Assembly: GCF_036669915.1 (NCBI RefSeq)
Contig: NC_089315.1
Coordinates: 14,304,490-14,368,489 of the forward strand
Length of the DNA: 64,000 nt
DNA from: Pocillopora verrucosa
Lineage: Eukaryota > Cnidaria > Anthozoa > Scleractinia > Pocilloporidae
Direction: 5' to 3'
Made by a program: the position numbers and the translations under genes. Every line of letters begins with the position of its first letter. Within the stretch, counting starts at the first letter, position 1. The notes beneath the pieces were generated by a model. It saw only the letters and a list, made by a program, of their open reading frames with translations, ran no database searches and had not been told where the DNA came from. Shown here piece by piece: positions 33,345 through 44,901 of the stretch.

Positions 33345-35065
33345 CACTCTATCGAAATGAAAGTTTAAAAAGTTTGAAAGAAATGGATGCTTTAATCGAA
33401 AGGAATCCGTCGTCTCTTTCATCTTTAAATTTTGGTGTCCCAAGACATCGACCAATCACATACAAAGGGTAAGTAGTCTCCAGTCCCCTTTGTCGGGGTC
33501 TAAAAACCGGCTAAATTTAGCAAGAATGTCACAAACAATTCCATATTCTATCGTCCTAACTTCGGTCTATTCCGGTGATTTGGGCCTCCAGATTATTCAA
33601 AGAACCTCCCCTGAATACCCCTGTATTGATTCATCTGCGTAGCGAACTGTAGAAGCTTGCATACCCTAGTTCTTCTTTCGTTGGCTTTCCCACGTATAGC
33701 CTTTCTTTGCAATGCCTTATAGCGCTCTGCCATTCTTAGCCTGCAGAGCAGAGGAAGGCGGGGATGGCCAGAATACTATTGACCCACTCCATCCGGAATC
33801 CCCTCTCCTCCCTTCTGACTTTTTCCCCATTGTTTCGGTTTTTATTTTCCCAATACCCTCCAAAAGTGTAAATGATAGTAAAACAATTTATGTTCTGAAG
33901 CATTATTATGTTTTTGGGCCCTTCTCAGTGGCATTATAACCTTCGCCTGACGGAAAGGGCTAAAATGACTCTGAGTCGGGCACAAAACATAGTTATGCCC
34001 AAGAACATAATCTTTGTATTATTTCATTGTAAAGGAACGTTTGGACCTGAGCGTTATCTGAGAAGAAGGCTGGAGATACGTCGGACACTCCGAACTTTCA
34101 AATGTGCTCTTAGTCTCATCAGAGAATGAATGTGGACATTTAGATTCCTTCCAAGGGATTCGACTGCCGTTTGTCAATGCGTAGTTGTGAATTGGTCACT
34201 CATTAAGTGAGTGCTTATTTATTACAAACTGCACGAGAAAAATCATGTTAGTACGTATTAATAACATACATGAAAAAATACGAGATAGCTTATCATAATT
34301 GTGGAGAAGCAAAGCGCGCACACCAAGTGAAAAAATAATTTATTCAAACCGTGCGTTCGGTCGGTCAAAAAAACTGCGTACGATCAAAACAATAATATAC
34401 AATGATATTTTCACATCTTTAGGGCACAAAAAGTTCAAAGTTCGGTTAAACAGTTCAAGGAATTGTTCAGTTTGTGTCCGAATCACTGTCAATGAAATGG
34501 AATCGTCGTTTGCGATGTTTAATCATGTTTGCTTTTAATTTCGGCGTAAGATCGCTCGGGCAAAGTGTTAAGCCGGGTCTGCTCGTAATTTTCAATTTCC
34601 TCGGCAATTCCCCTCTCTAAACATTACTTTTTCCAAACCGATAACTAAAGAGTAGTGCTTTTTACAGTGTTTTCGTTGTTAGAGCTGTTTTTCAGCTACT
34701 GTATTGTTGTTGCGGTGGCGAAAGAAAACCTACTGGAAACGCGGGCCATTGTTTCGCTCGCAAATTTTCAGCGTATCCAAATGTTGCGACATCTGAGGCT
34801 CGTATTTGATTGGCTATCTTTGAGTTTCTTTGATTATTGACCAATCGGAATTCTGGTTTGTTACTTCTTTGCACTGAATTAACCCTCCTCTGCATTGAAT
34901 TACCTGAAAAATGCGTTTATTTTGAATCAAAACTGAGTAATTTTTTCATGCATATTATTAGGAACAGTTATGAGCCACGATCTTGAAGTTGGAGCAAATT
35001 AGAGGAACTAAACAGTTCCCCTTTAGTCAAGTTGTATGGATCAAAAAAAGTGGTTATTAAAAATA

Positions 35066-35158
35066 AATTTTCTCTCTCTCCTCCTCTCTCTCCCCCTCTC
35101 TCCCCCTCTCTCTCCCCCTCTCTCCCCCTCTCTCCCCCTCTCTCTCCTCCTCTCTCTT
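35066..35158. repeat. CT-rich microsatellite
   Basis: TCTCTCTC and TCCCCCTCTC units in a pure pyrimidine run on the plus strand. Confidence 0.95.
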
Positions 35159-35687
35159 AAGGTAAAGTAAGTTTATTTTTGTTTGTAATTACTCAGACCA
35201 CATAGACAATGGACCACGAAATAACTACGCGTGAGTTTTTATTCAGAAAAATAAGCACTTTTTTCCTTTCTTTTAACTAAACTTACGCGTTATTTTCGTT
35301 CTTTTTGAGTTTAAGGCTCTTTTCCTTTACAAAAATGAAAACATCAGTTACACAGTGTCCCACCCCAACTTACCCAGCCAAAAAAATCACTCTTGCATGC
35401 ATTGCAAGCCTATGATTTTACTGTTAGTCCAGTCCACTGTTTCTTCTTTTAACTTTGTTTGTTGAGATTATATTGAGCACTGTTTTTTTTTCTCTGCTAT
35501 GTTTGGTATTTTTGTTTAGTTAAATCTTGTGCATAGCTCGTTCTCTCCTCCGATGAAATATTTCATTCAAATCTTGTACAATGCTTTTCTCGTCTCTGTT
35601 TGATTTCCAAGTTAAAATCTACCATATTGTTTGTTTCAATTTAAATTTGTTTCCCATATTTGAATCTAGCCCTCTGTTCTTTTCCTT

Positions 35688-35897
35688 AACCCTCTAACTC
35701 CCATGACTGACCAAGACAGAATTTCTCCTTACAATATCAATACAGAATCAAGCAGACAAGTGAGGAGAATAAAGAAGAAAAATCAATTAGAGAACTACAA
35801 GTTGATCCAATACCAAATTCTCCAAATTGAAATCATGAATATTTTATGGCAGACAATAGGGAGGATTACTAATGAGATCTTGGGAGTTAAAGGGATT
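35688..35897. mobile_element. MITE, about 210 bp, 19-bp TIRs
   Basis: The left AACCCTCTAACTCCCATGA is inverted at the right as TCTTGGGAGTTAAAGGGATT, with three or four mismatches. The interior has CTCCTTACAATATCAATAC and related phrases. Similar interiors recur at 43675 (CTCCTTACAATATCAATA), 44805 (CCCCCTACAATATAAATA) and 48530-48705, ending GATCATGAAAGTTAAAG or GATCTTGCGGGTTAAAG. It is a dispersed non-autonomous family with several local copies. Confidence 0.7.
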
Positions 35898-36638
35898 ATT
35901 CTTTCTGGCTGATTGTCACGTTCATATCCTACGAACTGTTTGCACCCTTCTGTTTAGCGTAAGTATCTCGCGCAATGTTTTCTCCTAATTTTATCTCAAT
36001 AATGCGCTCACCGTTTCTCTTCTTCTCAATTTGTTAATACTTTTCTTTTAGTATATTAAACTCTGTTTATTCTCTTCTCCATTTAACTTTTAGATTAATA
36101 TGTAGCGCCCTGTTCCCAATAATGTTTGATTTTTGCGATAATTCTCAACCATTTTTCTCTTCTCTGTCTGATTTTTACATTCCTACCTCCTCTTTTCTAT
36201 TTGATTGTTTCTTCAGTATCTCGGATCTTTTTGTTCCATTTTCTGTTAGTTTGTTATGTTATCATTTCCTGCACCTGTGAACAGTCTTAATCACTCTTTA
36301 ATGATCACGTGTGCGTGCAGCGGGAGAATTAAAAACAGAATTATAATGATTTAAATCAAGGATTAACTTTGAGTTCTGAAGAAACTTTGCCACATTCTCA
36401 CATTTTCATACATTTAGCTAATTTCCTGCGTTCAGTTTTCCCATCCTAATATATTGTAGATCCCTATTGTTAGTATACTTAATAGATCAAACAACTTAGT
36501 TGCAGGTTTCATAATCACCATCATCACAAAAGCACGCAAAATCTACTACTTGACTGAAAAAAATTAAAAATGTCTTCGCAAAGTAATACCAGTGTCCATT
36601 GAACGACGATGTTTAAGAAGAAGAATCTTTGTGTAGGA

Positions 36639-39600
36639 TCAGTAGTCACTCTGTTTCTTCTCCGCCTCGTTGTTGTCCTCCTCGAGTCCTTCTTTCCTGA
36701 AAAAAATATTATACATTTGTCACTATTTCAGCTTTAAAGTAAACGGAACAGATTTCCAATCAAAGAAATTACTTTCTTCTTCAATTCCATTGGCTATGAT
36801 TGTCCAAACTTGTCGAACAAACCATGCTTGATACGAAAGTGACCCTAAGATTGTCAATTTATTGTTGTTTTTGTTGATTTTTCACAAATAAAGTTAACTT
36901 TTCAGCTTCTCAAGTTACGTTTATCGTCATAACGTGTATGTAGTATCGCATCGACTTTGACTAATTATTTCCTTTTCCATTGCATACAAAAGAAACGCTA
37001 ATTTAAAGCCAATTTTTGAAAGCCTTCTGTGAAGAAATCCTGGCTCCGAACGCTATATAAAATCAAGTTCTTTTTCCTGGCATTTTATGGATGAAAGACA
37101 AAGACAAAAACAAACAAAAAAATTACGACAACTGAGTGAAGTGAATAAGTTAAGTGTGCTTATCAGTTTATCGTAGAAAATTGCTCATTCTAATCAGACT
37201 TACCCTTTTTTCATAAAATCAAATGTCACGTTATCCCCCATCAACACAAACGGAGCCCATTGGGAAGGTTTGGAAAATCCATTACTTCTCAACCATTGAA
37301 CGGCCTGGTAAAGAGATTCACTGGCACTTTCTCCACGCACAAGGTGTTTATAGAAATGTTTCATGAGCTTTGCCGTTGCTTTGTCTTCTATAGCCCACGA
37401 TGCTACCAACACTGAACGTGCACCAGATGCTAAGAATGCTCGAGCGATTCCAATTACTCCTTCTTTTTTAATCAATCCACGCCCACTGTGACAACAGCTG
37501 AGTACAACCAGTTTAGCTCGCACTTGAACTCCTTCAATGTCGGACATTGTCAGGAGGTAGTCTTCCTCTTGTGGAGTACTGTTAATAGTACATTGAGGAG
37601 AGAGGGCAATCTCTCCTCTTTCAGGATTTCCATGTGCAGCAAGATGTATCAGACTGACTGAAGGTATTGCTTGAAGAACCGCGTGCCTTGTTGCGCGACT
37701 TCCCAATAAAGGCTGAACACCCAGCAGTTGACCAACCATCTCTGCTTCCTTACTTGCACAGAACAATGGTATAACGTCAATAAGACGTCCATTATATTGC
37801 ACTTTGCCAACCGTAGGATCACCCACGACCAGTCCGCCAGTTTGACTGTGATAGTCTGCTGGACATTCTTGAATGAGCCGGAGAGTTGTCAGTGAAGGGA
37901 CGATACGTATTCTGTACTTCTCCGATAAATACTTTCCGGCTTGTTCATCACGCAAGGCAGCAAATGGGACTCGGTACGAAAAACGATCCGGTACAATGAT
38001 GATTTCGGGCTCTGTGAGTAAATCTACCACAGGTGCGACGATCCATTCGTAGCACAAATGATGACTTCTTCCGGTATCTTTGGTTTCGTCACCTCGCAAA
38101 TTTGCTTGACTCTCATCATGAAGAGATGTCGTCACGTTGTCATTCAGCGATCGGTCTTCGCAGTTCCCCACGGGTAAAACACCAAAGCATTTGGCGCTCT
38201 TTCTGAAAACTCCCTCCACTTCGCAAACTTGCTCAGCAATAAGAGTGTCTATTTTCACTTCGTCTGTTCTTCGAAAGAAAATGTCTCCATTTGCTTTCAA
38301 TACCCAGAGAAGAACTTGCCGAGCTTCATACGAAATGTACAAAAAAACACAGTTACTTTCTCTTCTCGCGATGTTTTCAATCCCTAACCACGATCGTGGA
38401 TCAGCTGAGATGTGGCTTTCAGCGGAGTACTTGTCTGCCATGAGTTCTGAGAGGACTCTTGCCCGTCCCAGCTCCTCAACATAGAGAGCATCTCGAAAGT
38501 TTCCAGTACGGCAAAGTAGGTGAGTGAGTAACTTGTAGGGAAAAGTGCCGTGTTCCTCTAACAGAAAAATTTTAAATCCACTGTTTCCTTTCTGGAGAGT
38601 TCTGATTTGTTCATATTTTTCAATACCTTGGAGAATATATTTCATTGCCTCCGCAGCCTCGAACTGCGATATCTTTAACACTGAAATGAGGAGAAGACTT
38701 TGAAACTCAGCCATTTTGTTTCCAATTTCGCTGCTTATAGAACGAGCTTTCTGTAAATAATATGCTGCCTTATCATATTCACCAAACGATTGGGATAGAC
38801 TTCCAACGTATAGGTATAGTTGTACTTCGCACCTTCTATCGCCACATTCTCTGCTGATTGTAAGCGCCTTCTCACAAAGTTCTTTTGCCTTCTGACTGTC
38901 ATTTACAGAATCAGAGACTCCTGCCAAATTAACAATAGCCATTGCTTCCAGTTCTCTGTCACCAATTGCAATACTGACGCCAACTGCTTTTTCCAAATGT
39001 TCTTTAGCCTTCAGATTATTATTAAGACTGTGGTACACCATTCCAAGTTTTATGCATGCTGAACCTTCTTTTCTTCTGTCGCTAATTTCTATAGCGATGT
39101 CAAGTGCTTTCTCGTAATATTCTTTAGCATTCTGATATTCGCCAAGGGAATAAAACACAGTTCCGAGGTTCCCGTATGTTGTTCCTTCTCCTTTTCTGTC
39201 GCCAATTTCTATCGCGATGGCAAGTGCTTTCTCGTGATATTCTTTAGCATTCTGATATTCGCCAAGGGAATCAAACACAGTTCCGAGGTTCCCGTATGTT
39301 GTTCCTTCTCCTTCTCTGTCGCCAATTTCTATCGCGATGGCAAGTGCTTTCTCGTGATATTCTTTAGCATTCTGATATTCGCCAAGGGAATCAAACACAT
39401 TTCCGAGGTTCCCGTATCTTGTTCCTTCTCCTTTTCTGTCGCCAATTTCTATCGCGATGGCAAGTGCTTTCTTGTGATATTCTTTAGCATTCTGATATTC
39501 GCCAAGGGAATGAAACACATTTCCGAGGTTCCCGTATCTTGTTCCTTCTCCTTTTCTGCCACCAATTTCTACCGCGATGGCAAGTGCTTTCTCGTGATAT

Positions 39601-42314
39601 TCTTTAGCATTCTGATATTCGCCAAGGGAATGAAACACATTTCCGAGGTTCCCGTATGTTGTTCCTTCTCCTTCTCTGTCGCCAATTTCTATCGCGATGG
39701 CAAGTGCTTTCTCGTAATATTCTTTAGCATTCTGATATTCGCAAAGGGAATCAAACACAGTTCCGAGGTTCCCGTACCTTGTTCCTTCTCCTTTTCTGTC
39801 GCCAATTTCTATCGCGATGGCAAGTGCTTTCTCGTGATATTCTTTAGCATTCTGATATTCGCCAAGGGAATGAAACACATTTCCGAGGTTCCCGTATGTT
39901 GTTCCTTCTCCTTCTCTGTCGCCAATTTCTATCGCGATTGCAAGTGCTTTCTCGTGATATTCTTTAGCATTCTGATATTCGCCAAGGGAATGAAACACAT
40001 TTCCGAGGTTCCCGTATGTTGTTCCTTCTCCTTTTCTGTCGCCAATTTCTATCGCGATGGCAAGTGCTTTCTCGTGATATTCTTTAGCATTCTGATATTC
40101 GCCAAGGGAATCAAACACATTTCCGAGGCTCCCGTATCTTGTTCCTTCTCCTTTTCTGTCGCCAATTTCTATCGCGATGGCAAGTGCTTTCTCGTAATAC
40201 TCTTTAGCACTCTGATATTCGCCAAGGGAATGAAACACATTTCCGAGGTTCCCGTATGTTGTTCCTTCTCCTTCTCTGTCGCCAATTTCTATCGCGATGG
40301 CAAGTGCTTTCTCGTGATATTCTTTAGCATTCTGATATTCGCCAAGGGAATGAAACACATTTCCGAGGTTCCCGTATGTTGTTCCTTCTCCTTCTCTGTC
40401 GCCAATTTCTATCGCGATGGCAAGTGCTTTCTCGTAATACTCTTTAGCACTCTGATATTCGCCAAGGGAATCAAACACAGTTCCGAGGTTCCCATATGTT
40501 GTTCCTTCTCCTTTTCTGTCGCCAATTTCTATCGCGATGGCAAGTGCTTTCTCGTGATATTCTTTAGCATTCTGATATTCGCCAAGGGAATGAAACACAT
40601 TTCCGAGGCTCCCGTATGTTGTTCCTTCTCCTTCTCTGTCGCCAATTTCTATCGCGATGGCAAGTGCTTTCTCGTGATATTCTTTAGCATTCTGATATTC
40701 GCCAAGGGAATCAGACACAGTTCCGAGGTTCCCGTATGTTGTTCCTTCTCCTTTTCTGTCGCCAATTTCTATCGCGATGGCAAGTGCTTTCTCGTGATAT
40801 TCTTTAGCATTCTGATATTTGCCAAGGGAATCAAACACAGTTCCGAGGTTCCCGTATGTTGTTCCTTCTCCTTCTCTGTCGCCAATTTCTATCGCGATGG
40901 CAAGTGCTTTCTCGTGATATTCTTTAGCATTCTGATATTCGCCAAGGGAATCAAACACAGTTCCGAGGTTCCCGTATCTTGTTCCTTCTCCTTTTCTGTC
41001 GCCAATTTCTATCGCAATGGCAAGTGCTTTCTCGTGATATTCTTTAGCATTCTGATATTCGCCAAGAGAATCAAACACATTTCCGAGGTTCCCGTATCTT
41101 GTTCCTTCTCCTTTTCTGTCGCCAATTTCTATCGCGATGGCAAGTGCCTTCTCGTGATGTTCTTTAGCATTCTGATATTCGCCAAGGGAATCAAACACAT
41201 TTCCGAGGTTCCCGTATGTTGTTCCTTCTCCTTCTCTGTCGCCAATTTCTATCGTGATGGCAAGTGCTTTCTCGTGATATTCTTTAGCATTCTGATATTC
41301 GCCAAGGGAATCAAACACAGTTCCGAGGCTCCCGTATGTTGTTCCTTCTCCTTTTCTGTCGCCAATTTCTATCGCGATGGCAAGTGCTTTCTCGTGATAT
41401 TCTTTAGCATTCTGATATTCGCCACGGGAATGAAACACATTTCCGAGGTTCCCGTATGTTGTTCCTTCTCCTTCTCTGTCGCCAATTTCTATCGCGATGG
41501 CAAGTGCTTTCTCGTGATATTCTTTAGCATTCTGATATTCGCCAAGGGAATCAGACACATTTCCGAGGTTCCCGTATGTTGTTCCTTCTCCTTTTCTGTC
41601 GCCAATTTCTATCGCGATGGCAAGTGCTTTCTCGTGATATTCTTTAGCATTCTGATATTCGCCAAGGGAATCAAACACATTTCCGAGGCTCCCGTATCTT
41701 GTTCCTTCTCCTTTTCTGTCGCCAATTTCTATCGCGATGGCAAGTGCTTTCTCGTAATACTCTTTAGCACTCTGATATTCGCCAAGGGAATGAAACACAG
41801 TTCCGAGGTTCCCGTATGTTGTTCCTTCTTCTTTTCTGTCGCCAATTTCTATCGCGATGGCAAGTGCTTTCTCGTGATATTCTTTAGCATTCTGATATTC
41901 TCCAAGGCTAGTACAGACATTTCCGAGTCTTCCATGAGCCAGTGCTTCTTTTATTTTGTGACCAATTGTTTTCATGATAGTGAGTGCGCCTTTAAAGAGT
42001 TGCTTTGCCTCTACAAACCGGCTTTGTGCGTTATATATGTCTCCCACTTCCATGATTAGTGTCCAAGCATGGTTAAATTTGTCAAGAAGTTTGGTGGCAT
42101 GTCTTTCTGCATCTGTGTAACCAGAGATGGCGTAGTACGCATTTAATAGTACATCGGAGATTTCAAGGTGAATACCACAGTCAAGGTTGTGAAGTAGGAT
42201 CACACATTCATTACATAACTCAGTCGCTCGTAGGCCACGATCAGTGTTCAGAAGAAATATGACGACATTTAAACCTATCTGGACTGAGTTTAGGATTTTT
42301 GCAGCGTCACTCAT
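36639..42314 (-). CDS. TPR-CHAT protein (TTC28-like), two exons
   Basis: Exon 1, 42314 to 37204, opens with ATG (MSDAAKIL). Its apparent stop (TAA at 37200-37202) lies inside a GTAAGT donor. Exon 2, 36696 to the TGA at 36639-36641, starts after a T-rich tract plus CAG; phases fit and add the acidic/basic tail KEGLEEDNNEAEKKQSDY. Total about 1720 residues. Residues 1-137: helical N-terminus. About 138-1097: 24 near-identical 40-residue TPRs (GEYQNAKEYHEKALAIAIEIG). 1098-1217: three diverged TPRs. Then a linker and a C-terminal CHAT (caspase-HetF) domain from about 1350. His1561 (LAAHGN) and Cys1608 (SCCHSG) look like an intact protease dyad. CHAT proteins are clan CD cysteine peptidases; TPR superhelices bind partner peptides. 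Metazoan TTC28 shares this layout. Substrate and pathway are unknown; a stress or immune sensing role is speculation. Confidence 0.9.
39020..41903 (-). repeat. 120-bp coding tandem repeat, 24 units
   Basis: Each TPR is one 120-bp unit; most differ from the next by only a few bases, and the changes fall at recurring positions (G/T at AAAGGA/GAAGGA, TCAAACACAG/TGAAACACAT, CTT/GTT). The near identity at DNA level, silent sites included, points to ongoing unequal crossing-over or gene conversion. Because the unit has no stops on the other strand, an uninterrupted antisense frame of about 940 codons results. Confidence 0.95.
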
Positions 42315-42554
42315 AACGGCTCTCTCCTATTTGTTGTCGTAAGAAAGAATCAGCAAAAAAAGGAAGCTTAAAAAAAAGTAATACTGATAAATGTTCGAGT
42401 TTTTAAACATGACGAGGGAATTTTCCAAAAAGTTCGTAAGTGAAACACTGCTGCCCTTCAAAAACCAGGGACTAACTAAGCTCTGGTTTCCGTTGCTATA
42501 TGTTTCAAAATCGAGGCAAATCAATATGTCTTGATCGATCTGGAGATATCCATC

Positions 42555-43045
42555 TATGTGACGCACAGGCGGCCCCGAGCTCCAGCTGTGAGATGATCAT
42601 CTTGCGCAGTAACAGTCGTGAATTACAAGAGTTTGTATGGGAATATTTACGACCGGAATATAAATTACGGAATATAAAATACGTTAAATTCTCAATAAAA
42701 ATACGTCAATTTACTTCCACAGTGTATCACTTGTTATCTTTACTGTGATGAAAAGAACCCATTTTAGTGAGTTGTTCATTTCGAGGTTTTCTTATGTAGG
42801 TACAAAAACCTAGAAATGGAAAACTCGCGAAAATGGGTTCTTTTCATCAGAGAAAGTGGTCAGATAACAAGCAATACGCTGTGGAAGTAAGGTGAGGTAT
42901 TTTTATTGTGAGTTTGACGTATTTTTTCATTCCTTGGAGCGGTGGTAAATATTCCCATACAAACTCTTATAATTTCGCTATGACCGTTATTGCGCAAGAT
43001 TATCATCTCACAGCTGGAGCTTGGGCCGCCTGTGCATGACGTGGA
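42555..43045. mobile_element. Foldback element upstream of the TPR-CHAT gene
   Basis: Two arms of about 210 bp face each other: 42556-42770 (ACGCACAGGCGGCCC, CCAGCTGTGAGATGATCATC, GAGTTTGTATGGGAATATT, GTGATGAAAAGAACCCATTTT) and 42825-43043 (AAAATGGGTTCTTTTCATC, AATATTCCCATACAAACTC, GATTATCATCTCACAGCTGG, GGGCCGCCTGTGC). They flank a short unique centre. No coding capacity. Its near end lies about 240 bp from the ATG of the TPR-CHAT gene, so it occupies that gene's upstream region. Confidence 0.8.
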
Positions 43046-44901
43046 TCTAGTTTCGTTGCGTGGTGAAAAAAATTTGATGGACATAAATCCAACAAAAAAA
43101 ATCACATTCTACAATTAAAAGAAGTACAAAACTGTTCAGTTGAGCCCAGATGAATACATTGTGCAAGATTCGTGTTGGTATTTCCAACCGTTTGTCCCAC
43201 AGAGATCAAGCCGACATGTCAGTCTTAGGAACTCGCTTAATTAATTTGAGATGAAAAAATTAGAACATGTAAGCGTTGCCAATGATTAACCGCCCATCAA
43301 TTATTTTGAAAAAACTATTTTTTGATTTAATACCGCATAAATTTGGGAAAAGAGCAAAAATTCTACCCAACGTTTCAACTGATTACGAAATGCTTTGTTA
43401 TTTAGACGAAGGAAAAAATTACAAACGCGTTACTTCAGTAACTGATATACCAACTTCTCCAAATTTTTTGTTTCGTTTAATAATAAAGTCAAGGGACGAA
43501 CAAACGTAAATGCAAATAGCTGGTGTAATAACATTTTACTCGCACGGTTGGTGAGAAGAAATCATCAGAATAAGAAAAAATAACCTAAGATGGAAGAGAG
43601 ATTGTTTCCTAAGTTGTCCATAAGATTCATTAAATAACATACAAGATTTTAGTTTCAATCATCACAGAAGTGATGAACTTGTTGTTTCTCCTTACAATAT
43701 CAATATACCATAAAGCAATGCTGAGGGTAAACAGACTCATCATTCAGAGGGTGTTATCTCTATGAGTAGCAAGTTTCCATCCAAAACATGTTAACTCATA
43801 ATGTTTATGAAATAAATTTTTGGCCGCTCACATTCAGTGACAAGCAAGGTAATGTGAGGGAGCTAGAAGGAAGAATTCCTGATGAAATCATAAATTTAAA
43901 AGGTAAAGATGATGCAGACCTTTAATATTTTGCTATCCAAATCAAAAATTGATTCCAACTTGGAGGCTCTCCACAAATACTTGTTTGGAATGACAACTCT
44001 TTCTTATCACTGATTTTGCTATATTTAAACCAGAAATATATTTTTTCGAATCAGGAAAAGAATAACTATTACTGTAAATTTAGTTTTTTCGCTGGTAACC
44101 CTTTCAAAAATAAACGCGCTATGTTTGGGTGATGAGACCAAAAGTGGCGAGAAACAAAGATAAATGCAAGCAGCTCGTGTGAGAACAAGGTGCTGAGTTT
44201 GAGCGGTCTAAGACAAGAAACTATAAACTGCAGTTGATAATCTCTTGGTGTGACAGATATCAATATGACTTTCTATTTCGCCCATAGCGTCGTTGTAAAA
44301 ACTTTGAAGCGCTTTTCTTTCCACATCAAAAATCTCTGTCCTTAAATTCAATTTCTGTTACGCCTGATTTGAGCAGGCACCGAAAACATTTTTTAAATAA
44401 AAAAAAAGAGAGAGATGGGACTGTAAGCAGATATTTTCTTTATTTTTGCTGCTTATTCTTAAACAAGGAGTTTTATTTTGTTTCGTGTTCTGATCGAATG
44501 ACTGAGGCAGCCGAGGGTAAAAACTGAAATAACGCTTTCCTTGCAAAAACAGAGATGAATGACAAACTGACCAGAATGAAAAATGCAACAGCCTCATCGG
44601 TGAAACAAAGAATCGTTTAGAAAACCTAAGACAGAACTACTTCACTTGCTGACTTCCGCGCAATTTAAATGAAAAACATGACATCCTCATGTTCCTTTTT
44701 TTAAAGATTTCAGATTTAAAAATCTTATTTTTTCGGTTCATTCATCGCGTATCTTCTTTTACACTTTCACTCCCAGACTATGACACCAAGGAATTGTTTA
44801 ACGTGCAGTTTCCCCCTACAATATAAATATATTCTTCAGCCAACAGTTTTGGAGAATAAAGAAACTTATCAGCTGGACGGTGTCAAATTGACACAACACT
44901 T
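43046..44901. other. Non-coding, degraded repeats
   Basis: No gene-like frame. Contains relatives of the MITE at 35688 (about 43675 and 44760-44990). The stretch 44100-44210 (GTGATGAGACCAAAAGTGGCGAG ... AAAGATAAATGC) resembles part of the 750-bp tandem unit that follows. Confidence 0.4.

Larger units (their letters stand above)
33345..36638. other. Intergenic, repeat-bearing; no convincing gene
   Basis: The upstream side of the PIF1 exon is here. Short frames at 33712-34129, 34299-34538 and 34655-34840 show no recognisable content. A CT microsatellite and a MITE are listed separately. The 35190-35460 part is related to 48090-48350 (shared CTTGCATGC, TTGCAAGCC/TTGCATGCC and following sequence), so it is a dispersed repeat. 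Confidence 0.4.

Noticed and set aside
39020-41903. Regular 120-bp repeats as a possible CRISPR-like array
   Set aside because: Units are contiguous without unique spacers and code for TPRs.
39234-42059. 941-codon plus-strand frame over the TPR array
   Set aside because: It mirrors the stop-free 120-bp TPR unit on the other strand; the coding evidence (TPR and CHAT motifs, splice sites) is all on the minus strand.
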